A stretch of DNA of 59,036 nucleotides from Paraclostridium benzoelyticum. Lineage in GTDB: Bacteria > Bacillota > Clostridia > Peptostreptococcales > Peptostreptococcaceae. The DNA lies in assembly GCF_001006285.1 (NCBI RefSeq), contig NZ_LBBT01000137.1, positions 1 through 59,036 of the forward strand, in the 5' to 3' direction. Both the position numbers and the translations under genes were made by a program. How positions within the stretch are numbered: the first letter of the stretch is position 1; the number at the start of each line of letters is the position of its first letter. The notes below the pieces were generated by a model, which was given only the letters and a program-made list of their open reading frames with translations, had not been told where the DNA came from and searched no databases. Shown one piece after another: positions 17,975 to 27,158 of this stretch.

Positions 17975-19102
17975 CTATAAAATTACATTTTTTTCTACTA
18001 CTAATGGTAGTTTAATATCTCCTTTTAATTCTTTATCTCTAGATATAAACACATTTTTATCTAGTATTACATTATCTAGTTTCACATTTTCTTGTATAGT
18101 TCCACTTTGCATAACTACAGAATTTTTTATAACTGCTCCCTTTTTAACATGAACTTTTCTAAATATAATACTATCTTGAACTTCTCCTTCTATTACACAA
18201 CCAGTAGCCACAAATGAATTTTTCACATTAGAGGTCTCTGTGTATAACGTAGGCTGCTCATTTTTTTCTTTTGTATATATCTTTCTATCTGAATAAAATA
18301 ATTCATTCGCTACATCTACATTTAATAAATCTTTATTGGCTTCAAAATAGTTTTTAGTAGAATTTATACATTTTAAATATCCTTTATATTCATATGCCCC
18401 TATTCTTATTTCTTCTATGCTTTCACTTATACAATCTTCTATATGTGCATATTCCCCTCGTGATACTGCATCATATATCATATCTATAAATAAGCTTTTT
18501 TTCATGATATACATATCCATCAATATATCTGCATTTTTTTCTCTTCCTATATTTATTCCCATGCTGGTAATTTGATTTTTATCATTTATATTCAATTTTG
18601 TAGTTCCTAAAAAATCCTCATCTGCATTATCTATAGTTTTATAAATAACAGTTATGTTGTTGCCTGATAACTTATGATAGTTAAGTGCTTTTTTATAATC
18701 TATATTACAAATCATATAACTAGGAGATATAAGCACATATTCTTGTTTACTTTTTTCTATATAATCTATGTTAGAAAAAACATTATGAACGTCTCCTTTT
18801 TTTATCGCTCTGCAAATTTGTTTTTTAGTATTCTCAGGACTAAATACAAATAATCCATCATTCTTCGCTGATAGATCCCAATGACTACCATTTCCTAAAT
18901 GATCTGTTAATGATCTATATTTTTGATCTGAAAAAATCCCTATATTTTTCATACCTGCGTTAACCATATTAGAAAGAGCAAAATCTATTATTCTATATCT
19001 TCCACCTATAGGTATTGATGCTACTACCCTTGAATCACTTAGTTCTTTTAAGTTATCACCTTTTCTATTTAAATTAATTATTCCCATACACTCTTTATTC
19101 AT
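17975..19102 (-). CDS. glgD: GlgD, regulatory or non-catalytic glucose-1-phosphate adenylyltransferase subunit
   Basis: Paralogue of the glgC product (both are 375 residues). The N-terminal nucleotide-binding loop is degraded: where GlgC has [13 protein letters not shown], this protein reads LNRKGDNLKELSDS, so the catalytic glycine-rich motif is lost. The later RYRIIDFALSNMVNAGM region and the left-handed beta-helix hexapeptides at the C-terminus (SIIFRKVHVKKGAVIKNSVVM) are kept. Known Gram-positive GlgC/GlgD pairs form hetero-oligomers in which GlgD modulates GlgC. ATG start behind a GGGGG site; 12 nt from glgC. Confidence 0.94.
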   Translation of the reverse strand: MNKECMGIINLNRKGDNLKELSDSRVVASIPIGGRYRIIDFALSNMVNAGMKNIGIFSDQKYRSLTDHLGNGSHWDLSAKNDGLFVFSPENTKKQICRAIKKGDVHNVFSNIDYIEKSKQEYVLISPSYMICNIDYKKALNYHKLSGNNITVIYKTIDNADEDFLGTTKLNINDKNQITSMGINIGREKNADILMDMYIMKKSLFIDMIYDAVSRGEYAHIEDCISESIEEIRIGAYEYKGYLKCINSTKNYFEANKDLLNVDVANELFYSDRKIYTKEKNEQPTLYTETSNVKNSFVATGCVIEGEVQDSIIFRKVHVKKGAVIKNSVVMQSGTIQENVKLDNVILDKNVFISRDKELKGDIKLPLVVEKNVIL

Positions 19103-19114
19103 TTTTTAATCCCC

Positions 19115-20242
19115 CTATACTAATTCCATAGAAACAACATCAAATTCAGATACTATACTTATACTATCGTCACCACTAGAAATCTTGCAATCGTCCTCTA
19201 TTACCGCACCTTCACCTATTATAGCTTTCTCTACAATCACATTTTTACCTATTTTTGCATTTGACATTATTACAGAATCCTTTACTGTACTTCCCTCTCC
19301 TATACTGACTCCATGAGATAATACTGAATTTTCAACATTTCCAAAAACCCTGCATCCATCTACAACTATAGATTGTTTTATATTAGAATTTTTTCCTAGA
19401 TATTGTGGTGGCATAGCCATTGTATCTGTATAAATTCTCCAATTAGAATCATTTAAATTAAACCCATTATCTGGATTAATTAAATCCATGTTTGCTTGCC
19501 ACAGACTTTCTATAGTTCCTACGTCTCTCCAATATCCATTAAATTCATATGCATACATGCTAACCTTATCATCTAGCATTTTAGGAATTAGATCCTTACC
19601 AAAATCTACATATTCTTTATCTGATTTAAAATAACTTTTCATCTTTGACCAGTTAAATATGTAAATTCCCATAGATGCTAAATTACTCTTAGGCTTTTCA
19701 GGTTTTTCTTCAAACTCATATATACTCCCATCTTCATTTGCATTCATTATTCCAAATCTACTAGCTTCATCCCAATCAACTTCCATAACAGCAATTGTTA
19801 CATCTGCATCTTTTGATTTATGTTCTTCTAGCATATCGCTATAATCCATTTTATAAATATGGTCCCCCGATAAAACTAAAACATATTCTGGATCATAGCT
19901 ATCTATATAATTCATATTTTGATATATAGCATCTGCTGTACCTTTATACCAATTTCCTTCTTTTTCATTCATATATGGTTGAAGGATTGATAACCCTCCA
20001 TTTCTTCTATCTAAATCCCAATGGCTACCTATTCCTATATGTGAGTTCAATAGTAAAGGTCTATATTGTGTTAATACTCCAACTGTATCTATCCCGGAAT
20101 TTGAGCAATTGCTCAAAACAAAATCTATTATTCTATATTTACCTCCAAATGAAACTGCTGGTTTTGCTATATTTTTAGTAAAAACTCCTAGTCTTGATCC
20201 TTGTCCCCCTGCTAATATCATTGCTATCATTTCTTTTTTCAT
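19115..20242 (-). CDS. glgC: Glucose-1-phosphate adenylyltransferase
   Basis: Makes ADP-glucose from glucose-1-phosphate and ATP, the committed step of bacterial glycogen synthesis. The catalytic loop [23 protein letters not shown] is intact, followed by [18 protein letters not shown], the [10 protein letters not shown] catalytic aspartate region and the glucose-phosphate site [13 protein letters not shown]-terminal left-handed beta-helix (about 280-360) shows hexapeptide repeats. ATG behind AGGAG, 36 nt after glgB. With the adjacent GlgD it probably forms the Gram-positive two-subunit enzyme. Confidence 0.97.
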   Translation of the reverse strand: MKKEMIAMILAGGQGSRLGVFTKNIAKPAVSFGGKYRIIDFVLSNCSNSGIDTVGVLTQYRPLLLNSHIGIGSHWDLDRRNGGLSILQPYMNEKEGNWYKGTADAIYQNMNYIDSYDPEYVLVLSGDHIYKMDYSDMLEEHKSKDADVTIAVMEVDWDEASRFGIMNANEDGSIYEFEEKPEKPKSNLASMGIYIFNWSKMKSYFKSDKEYVDFGKDLIPKMLDDKVSMYAYEFNGYWRDVGTIESLWQANMDLINPDNGFNLNDSNWRIYTDTMAMPPQYLGKNSNIKQSIVVDGCRVFGNVENSVLSHGVSIGEGSTVKDSVIMSNAKIGKNVIVEKAIIGEGAVIEDDCKISSGDDSISIVSEFDVVSMELV

Positions 20243-20278
20243 AATTTACTCCTAATCCCCCTAATAAATTAATAAATT

Positions 20279-22186
20279 TTATAAGATATTTATATTTTTA
20301 CCTTTTATAAAAGTTGCCCCCATAGGTGGAACCTTTATATTTATGGAATACTGTTTATTATGCCATGCTATATTTTCTGATTTTAACTCCACATCTTTCA
20401 TAGTTTGTCCTGATCCCCAATATTCCTTATCATCACTATTGAAAACTTCTTGATATATCCCCTCATATGGCACTCCTATCCTATATTCAGGATGAAATAC
20501 TGGTGTGAAATTTAATACTCCTATTATAAAATCTTCTTTCTTCTTACCTTTTCTCATAATAACAATTACACTTTGATCTATATTGTGAGGATCTATAAAA
20601 TCAAATCCTGAGTTATGTTCATCTATTTCATACATAGCTTTTTCATATTTGTATAGTAAATTCAAATCTCGCGTATACGTTTGCATTGATTTATGCGGTT
20701 CATTCATTAATAGTTCCCATTCTAATCCATATGCAAATCTCCACTCTAATCCTTGTGCAAATTCACATCCCATAAATAATAATTTTTTTCCTGGATGCAA
20801 CATCATATACGCATAAAGTAATCTTACTCCTGCAAATTTTTGCCATGGATCTCCAGGCATTTTATCGAGAAGAGATTTTTTCCCATGCACAACTTCATCA
20901 TGAGATAATGGAAGTATAAAATTTTCAGAAAAAGCATACATAAAAGAAAAAGTTATTAACTCATGATGATGCTTTCTATATATAGAATCCATTTCCATAT
21001 ATTTTAACGTGTCATTCATCCATCCCATATTCCACTTACTATCAAATGCTAATCCACCTTTGTACGAAGGTCCCGATACCATCGGCCAAGATGTGGATTC
21101 TTCTGCAACTATAATTGGATTTTTTATCTCCTTATGAATAACTTCATTAAACATTCTTAAAAACTCAATAGCTTCTATATTTTCTCTACCACCGTATTTA
21201 TTAGGTTTCCAAGGACCTATATCGTAATCTAAGTAAAGCATGCTTGCAACCGCATCCATTCTAATACCATCTACATGGAACTTTTCTAGCCAATAAATTG
21301 CATTAGATATTAAGAAACTTTGCACTTCAGGTTTTCCTAAATCAAAATGGGCTGTTCCCCAACCAATATTTTCAGCTCTCAACTTATCTTCATATTCAAA
21401 TTGAGGTGTTCCATCAAATTTATATAATCCATGATCATCTTTACAAAAATGACTATATGCAAAATCTAGAATTACTCCAATATCTTTTTTATGGCATCTA
21501 TCAATAAATTTCATTAAACTAGTACAATCTCCATATCTACTAGTAGGACTATAATATCCTATTGTTTGATAACCCCATGATTCATCTAATGGATGTTCTG
21601 TTATTGGTAAAACCTCTATATGTGTATATCCCATTTCACATACATAGTCTATTAATTCATATAGTTCTTCGTAACTAAAAAAGTCTCCATCCCATTTTCT
21701 TTTCCATGATCCCAAGTGAACTTCATATATATTCATAGGTAAATCCTTGTATGTTGTCTTTTCTCTTTTTTCTATCCACTTTTTATCCTTCCAAGAATAA
21801 TTGTCTATATCGAATACAATTGAAGCTGTTTCAGGTCTCATTTGCGAATAAAATGCAAAAGGATCAGACTTTAACTTACTATTACCGTTTTTATCTACAA
21901 CATTATATTTGTATAAATCTCTAAATTCCATTTTAGGTATAAATATATTCCATATTCCACTCTTATCTAAATTTTTCATAGGATGGGAGGTTTTATTCCA
22001 ATCATTAAATTCTCCAGATAAATATACTTGATTTGCATTTGGAGCCCATACTGTAAAAGTAACTCCTTTTTCTTTTCCCTTTTGTACTTTATGAGCTCCC
22101 ATAAATTCATAGCTTCTAAAATGTTTCCCCTCTTTAAATAAATTTATATTATAGCTGTTAATTATATCCTCATATTTCTTCAACAT
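20279..22186 (-). CDS. glgB: 1,4-alpha-glucan branching enzyme (GH13)
   Basis: Introduces alpha-1,6 branches in glycogen. A short CBM48 domain (GVTFTVWAPNANQVYLSGEFNDW) precedes the barrel; the catalytic residues are in VDGIRMDAVASM (Asp) and PIIVAEESTSWP (Glu), with LPLSHDEVVHGKKSL as a family signature. The start is taken at the ATG at 22186, five bases from GGGGGA; an ATG at 22198 overlaps that ribosome binding site and is less likely. 635 residues. First gene of glgB-C-D-A-P-GH13. A leader of about 260 bases upstream contains TATAAT-like sequences but no clear -35. Confidence 0.95.
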   Translation of the reverse strand: MLKKYEDIINSYNINLFKEGKHFRSYEFMGAHKVQKGKEKGVTFTVWAPNANQVYLSGEFNDWNKTSHPMKNLDKSGIWNIFIPKMEFRDLYKYNVVDKNGNSKLKSDPFAFYSQMRPETASIVFDIDNYSWKDKKWIEKREKTTYKDLPMNIYEVHLGSWKRKWDGDFFSYEELYELIDYVCEMGYTHIEVLPITEHPLDESWGYQTIGYYSPTSRYGDCTSLMKFIDRCHKKDIGVILDFAYSHFCKDDHGLYKFDGTPQFEYEDKLRAENIGWGTAHFDLGKPEVQSFLISNAIYWLEKFHVDGIRMDAVASMLYLDYDIGPWKPNKYGGRENIEAIEFLRMFNEVIHKEIKNPIIVAEESTSWPMVSGPSYKGGLAFDSKWNMGWMNDTLKYMEMDSIYRKHHHELITFSFMYAFSENFILPLSHDEVVHGKKSLLDKMPGDPWQKFAGVRLLYAYMMLHPGKKLLFMGCEFAQGLEWRFAYGLEWELLMNEPHKSMQTYTRDLNLLYKYEKAMYEIDEHNSGFDFIDPHNIDQSVIVIMRKGKKKEDFIIGVLNFTPVFHPEYRIGVPYEGIYQEVFNSDDKEYWGSGQTMKDVELKSENIAWHNKQYSINIKVPPMGATFIKGKNINIL

Positions 22187-22416
22187 AAAATCCCCCATCT
22201 TTAAGCATATATTAAATGTATTTTAAAACCGATTACTCGCTTATTTTTAATTATATATGAACTTTTACTTTATTATAAAAAGTATTGTTCTAAAAATTTA
22301 GACGATGATAGCTACAAATTTACATCATTCAATCTATTAACTCTTTTTTGTATATATAATTACAAAAATATACATTTTTATAAAACAAAGAAAACATTTT
22401 CCTAAATTGTGTATAC

Positions 22417-22463
22417 AAAAAAATCGGAGTTAATTCAAAACATTGAATCACTCCGATTTTTTT
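22417..22463 (-). terminator. Terminator of the tsa operon
   Basis: A 14-bp stem (22417-22430 with 22450-22463) with A and T runs built into it directly abuts the tsaD stop codon. The remaining intergenic DNA up to glgB is AT-rich with no gene seen. Confidence 0.9.
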
Positions 22464-23480
22464 CTACTGACCTATTTTTAAATTAGGAACAGCATTTAAA
22501 CTCATATCATTAATTTTTCCGTTAATAAAATTATAATATCCAGCACAACCAATCATAGCCGCATTATCTGTACATAATATAATTGATGGATACTTAACTT
22601 GTATATTTTGTTTCTTTGCCATTAAAGTTAACTTTTCTCTCAATGCAGAGTTTGCAGCAACCCCTCCTGCTAATGCAACTGTATTGTATCCTTTTTCATT
22701 AGTTGCCTTTATAGCTTTTGTTGCTAAAACTTCTACTACAGCTTCTTGGAATGATGCTGCAACATCTTCAACTATTATTTCTTCATTCTTCATTTTCTTA
22801 GCATTTAAGTAATTTAAAACTGCTGATTTTAATCCACTAAAACTAAAATCATATCCTTCATCCATACAAGCTCTTGGGAAGTCTATTGCTTTTTTATTTC
22901 CTTTTTTAGCTAATTTATCTATTATAGGTCCACCTGGATAACCTAGATTCATAGCTCTTGCAATTTTATCAAATGCTTCTCCTGATGCATCATCTTTAGT
23001 TTTTCCTAAAATTTCATACTTCCCATAGTCTTTAACTTCTACTAAGTGTGTATGTCCACCTGAAACTATTAAAGTTATAAATGGTGGCTTTAAATTTTTA
23101 TCCTCTATATAATTTGCACTTACGTGTCCTTCAATATGATTAACTCCAACTAAAGGAATATCTAGAGTATAAGCTAATGCCTTAGCATATGAAAGTCCTA
23201 CTAAAACAGCCCCTACTAATCCTGGTCCATGAGTAACCGCTATATGATCTATATCATCAAAAGTTACATTTGCTTCATCTAAAGCTTGTTGTACTACCAT
23301 TGGTATATTTTCTATATGTTTTCTAGATGCTACTTCAGGAACAACTCCTCCAAATTTTTTATGTAATTCTATTTGCGTAGAAATTATATTACTTAAAACT
23401 TCTCTTCCATTTTTTAAAATTGCACATGCTGTTTCATCACAGCTAGATTCTATAGCTAATGTTATTATATCTTTTTTCAT
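22464..23480 (-). CDS. tsaD: tRNA N6-threonylcarbamoyladenosine transferase TsaD
   Basis: Catalytic subunit of the TsaBDE complex that transfers the threonylcarbamoyl group to A37 of ANN-decoding tRNAs. ASKHA-type fold with the metal motif NHIEGH (HxxxH), SGGHTHLV, the [10 protein letters not shown] segment and [10 protein letters not shown] near the nucleotide site. 338 residues, typical. ATG start behind GAGGTGTAG, one base after the rimI stop, so translation is coupled. Partners tsaB and tsaE are in the same operon; tsaC, which makes the activated precursor, is not in this window. Confidence 0.97.
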   Translation of the reverse strand: MKKDIITLAIESSCDETACAILKNGREVLSNIISTQIELHKKFGGVVPEVASRKHIENIPMVVQQALDEANVTFDDIDHIAVTHGPGLVGAVLVGLSYAKALAYTLDIPLVGVNHIEGHVSANYIEDKNLKPPFITLIVSGGHTHLVEVKDYGKYEILGKTKDDASGEAFDKIARAMNLGYPGGPIIDKLAKKGNKKAIDFPRACMDEGYDFSFSGLKSAVLNYLNAKKMKNEEIIVEDVAASFQEAVVEVLATKAIKATNEKGYNTVALAGGVAANSALREKLTLMAKKQNIQVKYPSIILCTDNAAMIGCAGYYNFINGKINDMSLNAVPNLKIGQ

Positions 23481-23481
23481 A

Positions 23482-23940
23482 CTACACCTCTTTTAATTGG
23501 CTCCACATTATCATTGCATCTTCTTTATTGTCACTATAATACTCTTTTCTTATCCCTGCTAATTTAAATCCATATTTTTTATATAAATTTTGAGCTACTA
23601 CATTAGATACTCTAACTTCTAATGTCATAGCAAATATATGATTTTCTTTGCATTTTTTAACAAGATGCTCGATAAGTTCATCACCTATCTTTTGTCCTCT
23701 AAAATCACTATGTACAGCTACATTTGTTATATGACCTTCTCCAGCTATAAACCATATACCTACGTAACCAACAATCTTTTTATCAATTTCTGCTACTAAA
23801 TAATTAGCAACATCATTTTTCATCTCTTTTTCAAATTCACCTTTAGGCCAGTAATGTTTAAAGCAATTCTTTTCAACTTCAAAAACTCCATCTACATCAC
23901 TGCTTGTCATATCTCTTATTATTAAATTATTATTTATCAT
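23482..23940 (-). CDS. rimI: Ribosomal protein S18-alanine N-acetyltransferase (GNAT family)
   Basis: 152-residue single-domain GNAT. The acetyl-CoA loop [14 protein letters not shown], the N-terminal [25 protein letters not shown] strand-helix and the [29 protein letters not shown] ending are typical of RimI. Firmicutes often encode rimI between tsaB and tsaD, as here. It overlaps the tsaB 3' end by 11 nt. The substrate is assigned from family and context; an N-terminal acetyltransferase acting on other proteins remains possible. Confidence 0.92.
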   Translation of the reverse strand: MINNNLIIRDMTSSDVDGVFEVEKNCFKHYWPKGEFEKEMKNDVANYLVAEIDKKIVGYVGIWFIAGEGHITNVAVHSDFRGQKIGDELIEHLVKKCKENHIFAMTLEVRVSNVVAQNLYKKYGFKLAGIRKEYYSDNKEDAMIMWSQLKEV

Positions 23941-24646
23941 TTTCTAGCCTCTTCATTTTTTCCTCATACTGAACTTCCGCTTGAGACTTTCTTATGTACA
24001 TCGGATTTATAGTATAGCAATTATGTACATCTACATCTTTTTTAAATTTAATTCCAGCTACGGCACATAAACTACTAGCTTTACTTACATTGTTAGATAC
24101 AGCTGCTATATAAGAATTTTTAACTTCATCAAGTTTTTCTTTATATAAATTTGTAGCTTCTCCAACAATAATAAACTCTTCATTTGATTTAGATAGTTCA
24201 TCTACTAATTCATCTATTGTAACTACTTTTACATCTTCTAATGTTTTAAATTCTCCATTTTCAAATCTATATTTTCCTGTGTACACTTGGTTTCTTTGCG
24301 CATCTAATATAGGACAAATTACTCTATCACAAAGATTCATGTTGAAAGCTAAAGATTCTAGTGAATCAACAGCTATTATTGGTAGGTTTCTAACTTGTGA
24401 TATAGCCTTAGCTGTAGCCATAGAAATTCTTAATCCTGTAAATGATCCTGGACCTATACATATAGCTATTGCATCAATATCTTTTATATTTAAATCACTT
24501 TCTTTTATCATTGATTCAATCATAACCATCAGTTTTTGTGAATGTGTTTTTTTAGTATTAACTGTATATTCACATATTAACTTATCATCTTCTACAATAC
24601 ATACACTTGTTGAATGTGTAGCTGTATCTATACCTAAAATTTTCAT
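23930..24646 (-). CDS. tsaB: tRNA threonylcarbamoyladenosine biosynthesis protein TsaB
   Basis: Non-catalytic TsaD paralogue and scaffold of the t6A machinery. It starts MKILGIDTATHSTSVCIVE and contains the family signature GPGSFTGLRISMATAKAI. 238 residues. The metal-binding histidines of TsaD are absent, as expected. Its ATG overlaps the tsaE stop by one base, and its 3' end overlaps rimI, so tsaE-tsaB-rimI-tsaD form one tightly packed operon. Confidence 0.96.
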   Translation of the reverse strand: MKILGIDTATHSTSVCIVEDDKLICEYTVNTKKTHSQKLMVMIESMIKESDLNIKDIDAIAICIGPGSFTGLRISMATAKAISQVRNLPIIAVDSLESLAFNMNLCDRVICPILDAQRNQVYTGKYRFENGEFKTLEDVKVVTIDELVDELSKSNEEFIIVGEATNLYKEKLDEVKNSYIAAVSNNVSKASSLCAVAGIKFKKDVDVHNCYTINPMYIRKSQAEVQYEEKMKRLENDK

Positions 24647-25098
24647 TACTTAGTCAGCTCCTTAACTATTTCTTCATACTTTTCTCCTTTTGGATTCAGT
24701 ATCATTTCTCTTCCATTTTCTTTATAGTTCATTTCTATATATAAATATTCGTCTGGTAGTATATCCTCGATTAAGTTTGCCCATTCAATTATACAAACTC
24801 CATCTCCATTTATATACTCATCAAATCCTATATCATACATTTCATCACTACTTCCAATTCTATACACATCAAAATGGTATAAAGGCATTTTCCCTTCATA
24901 TTCATTTACTATTGTAAAAGTAGGACTAGTTATATAATCATCTACTTCTAAAGATTGTGCTAAGCTTTGAGTCATAGTAGTTTTTCCTGCACCTAAATCA
25001 CCTATTAAGCATACTACACTTCTTGGCGTTAAAAGTTTACCTAATTTAAATCCTATATCTCTTGTTTGCTCTTCATTTTCTAAATATATTTTAATCAT
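24646..25098 (-). CDS. tsaE: tRNA threonylcarbamoyladenosine biosynthesis ATPase TsaE
   Basis: Small ATPase that supports turnover of the TsaBD complex. The Walker A motif GDLGAGKTT is at about residues 33-41, with the family segments TSPTFTIVNEYEG and YHFDVYRI and a C-terminal IEWANLIEDILP. 150 residues. ATG start behind GGAGATGATATAG. It is first in the operon; a divergent promoter region of about 160 bases separates it from a plus-strand acetyltransferase gene. Confidence 0.96.
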   Translation of the reverse strand: MIKIYLENEEQTRDIGFKLGKLLTPRSVVCLIGDLGAGKTTMTQSLAQSLEVDDYITSPTFTIVNEYEGKMPLYHFDVYRIGSSDEMYDIGFDEYINGDGVCIIEWANLIEDILPDEYLYIEMNYKENGREMILNPKGEKYEEIVKELTK

Positions 25099-25266
25099 CT
25101 ATATCATCTCCATAAGTAAGACTTGTTTATCTAAATTGTTAACGTAACAGATATTATTATATTATAACAAATTACTATTATAAAGCCTTACATTTACAAA
25201 GTTTTTATTATATACCATATATTTTACAACTTATGGTAATATTATTTATTAAAAGGGGTGATATTT

Positions 25267-26115
25267 TTGAATTATAAAGTTCTAACACACGATGATTTCG
25301 ATGATATAGTAGATATATCTCGAAACATTTGGGATGGTCATGACTATTTACCCAAAGTCTTTCACAAATGGGTTGATGATAAAGAAGGTTGTTTTATTGG
25401 ATTAGTTAAAGAAGGTAAAGTTATAGCAGTTGGTAAGTATACAGTTTTACCAGATAGACAAGGATGGCTTGAAGGACTTAGAGTACATATAGATTATAGA
25501 GGACAGCAACTTGCCCATGCTATTTCTGATATGCTATTTAATTTAGCAAGAGAAGATTTAAGAAATAATAAAATAACTAATATAGCAATGTGTACTCATA
25601 TAGACACTCCAGCTAGTATAAAAATGATGGAAGCTAAGAATTTTTATTTAGCTCAGAGTTGCTTAATAGTTTTTAAAAATTATGATTTCATAAAGAAATC
25701 TAACTTAAATTTATTAGATTTTAAAGTTGAAAAATGGAATATTTCTTATGAAGAATTTAAAAATCTCGATTATTTTAAAACTTGTAATAATAAATTAACT
25801 TATGGATTTACATTTTTAAATATTTGCGAAAATATTTTTAATGATCTAGTTAAAAGTGATTCTTTATTAATAGTTAATGGTCATAAATGTATTATAAAAA
25901 TGAAAGGATGTCCATCTATTATATGCATAGATAACACATTTGAAGGAATTAGTGATTCTACTAATTATTCTTTATTGAAATATAAATCAAAAGAGGCTGA
26001 AATTTATATAACAAATCCATACGATAATCTTATAAATAAGCTTAAAGAAAATAATTTTGAATCAATGTCTAATTTTGAAAATGATTGTGTCTATTATGTT
26101 TACGATGAAAAATAA
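25267..26115 (+). CDS. GNAT family acetyltransferase with extra C-terminal domain
   Basis: About 282 residues. The N-terminal 140 or so form a GNAT domain, seen in FIGLVKEGKVIAVGKYTVL, WLEGLRVHIDYRGQQLAHAIS (acetyl-CoA loop) and TPASIKMMEAKNFYLAQSCLIV. The remaining half has no motif that I recognise. I place the start at the TTG at 25267, six bases after AGGGGTG; a GTG at 25258 would overlap that ribosome binding site. It is a single plus-strand gene surrounded by minus-strand genes; its 3' end abuts hairpin element D. Substrate unknown. Confidence 0.85.
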   Translation: MNYKVLTHDDFDDIVDISRNIWDGHDYLPKVFHKWVDDKEGCFIGLVKEGKVIAVGKYTVLPDRQGWLEGLRVHIDYRGQQLAHAISDMLFNLAREDLRNNKITNIAMCTHIDTPASIKMMEAKNFYLAQSCLIVFKNYDFIKKSNLNLLDFKVEKWNISYEEFKNLDYFKTCNNKLTYGFTFLNICENIFNDLVKSDSLLIVNGHKCIIKMKGCPSIICIDNTFEGISDSTNYSLLKYKSKEAEIYITNPYDNLINKLKENNFESMSNFENDCVYYVYDEK

Positions 26116-26120
26116 ATAAA

Positions 26121-26253
26121 AAAAGATTTTTCAAATTTAACTTGCTCATGTGTAACTATATAAGTTTTACTCCATGAAAGCTGAAAATATGCTTTTAAAA
26201 TGTCATTAAAACTTATATAGTTACCATTCGCTCTATACTTTGAAAAATCTTTT
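26121..26253. repeat. Long palindromic element D of the hairpin family
   Basis: Outer arms (26121-26133 with 26241-26253) and middle arms (26153-26167 with 26209-26223) pair around an apical core at 26162-26214. Read on the minus strand, the core contains GTTTTAATGAC, AAAAGCATATTTTCAGCTTT and GTAAAAC, aligning with cores A and C. Located between convergent genes, where it may also act as a terminator. Confidence 0.82.
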
Positions 26254-26260
26254 AATTAAT

Positions 26261-26866
26261 TTATTTTTTTAATATTACCTCCATCTTTTTATAAAGAGGT
26301 AATGTAATCACTGACATTAGTATTGCTTTAACTAAGTTAAATGGAGCTATCATCCAAATAACAAAACTCTTTAAATCTACTACATTAGGATTTATTACAT
26401 GTCCCATATTTACTATAGCTTCCATAGGCATTATTTTCCCATAAAAAGGTAGTAACATGTAATAGTTAGTTAAACAACCTATTACTATCATAGCTATTGT
26501 TCCTAAGAAAAACCCTAAAAATAATCCCTTTATATTTTTTTTATGTCTATATGCTAATGATAAAATTACTACATATGAACCACCAATTAGTAAGTTTGCT
26601 GTTTCACCTATCCAAGCTGTTGTTGATGCCGTCATTGCTTGGAATAAATTTTTAATAAGAACTATTGTAAAACCTGCTACTGGTCCTAATGTCATACCTC
26701 CAAATATAGCCGGTACATCCGATATATCTAGTTTTAAGAAATCAGGAAATATACCTGGAATAGGTATTGCTATAAACATTAAAATATAAGAAATTGCTGC
26801 TAAAATAGCTACCTTTGTCATTGTATTTGTACTCATAGTTTTTTTATTGATGAATATATTATCCAT
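26261..26866 (-). CDS. ribU: Riboflavin ECF transporter substrate-binding subunit RibU
   Basis: Integral membrane S-component that binds riboflavin and works with the shared EcfA/EcfA'/EcfT energising module (not in this window). 201 residues with about six hydrophobic segments; typical pieces are MTKVAILAAISYILMFIAIPIP, FLKLDISDVPAIFGGMTLGPVAG and LTNYYMLLPFY. An FMN riboswitch in its leader (26980-27094) independently supports riboflavin as the substrate. ATG start behind AGGAGG. Single-gene unit. Confidence 0.96.
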   Translation of the reverse strand: MDNIFINKKTMSTNTMTKVAILAAISYILMFIAIPIPGIFPDFLKLDISDVPAIFGGMTLGPVAGFTIVLIKNLFQAMTASTTAWIGETANLLIGGSYVVILSLAYRHKKNIKGLFLGFFLGTIAMIVIGCLTNYYMLLPFYGKIMPMEAIVNMGHVINPNVVDLKSFVIWMIAPFNLVKAILMSVITLPLYKKMEVILKK

Positions 26867-26900
26867 TTAAAAAACCTCCTAATTTTAATTTTAGGAAAAA

Positions 26901-26930
26901 GAAAAAGCCCAAAGAATCTCTTCGAGCTTA
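26901..26930 (-). terminator. Riboswitch-controlled terminator ahead of ribU
   Basis: A GC-containing hairpin (AGCTCGAAG pairing with TTCTTTGGGCT on the minus strand) followed by a T-rich run lies between the FMN aptamer and the ribU start. It is the likely expression platform. Confidence 0.8.
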
Positions 26931-26979
26931 GTTTTTTAAGTATATTAAAACAATAATATCTTTCTTATACATATATACT

Positions 26980-27094
26980 AATCCTCTCTCATCCAGACTT
27001 TACTGTCGGCCTTGGAATCTCACCAAGTCATGCTACAAATGTAGCTCGCGGGCTATACCGCCGGTAGGGAATTTCACCCTGCCCCGAAGATCTT
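26980..27094 (-). promoter_or_regulatory. FMN riboswitch (RFN element)
   Basis: The minus strand carries the near-invariant RFN sequences: CGGGGCAGGGTGAAATTCCC, then TACCGGCGGTATAGCCCGCGA, CTTGGTGAGATTCCAAGGCC and GACAGTAAAGTCTGGATGAG, in the right order and closed by a basal stem. It precedes ribU, and a terminator hairpin follows, so FMN should end transcription early. Confidence 0.97.
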
Positions 27095-27158
27095 ACGTGC
27101 TATTTAATTTTCCTTATATCTATATATTATTAATAAAATTTAGATATGTCAATATTAA

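Noticed and set aside
22290..22330. Short inverted repeat GATGAT/ATCATC upstream of glgB
   Set aside because: Only five or six paired bases in AT-rich sequence; no promoter geometry that would make it an operator.
25135..25165. TTGTTAACGTAACA between tsaE and the acetyltransferase as a Rex or other operator
   Set aside because: Spacing does not fit the Rex consensus and the half-sites are incomplete; no supporting context.
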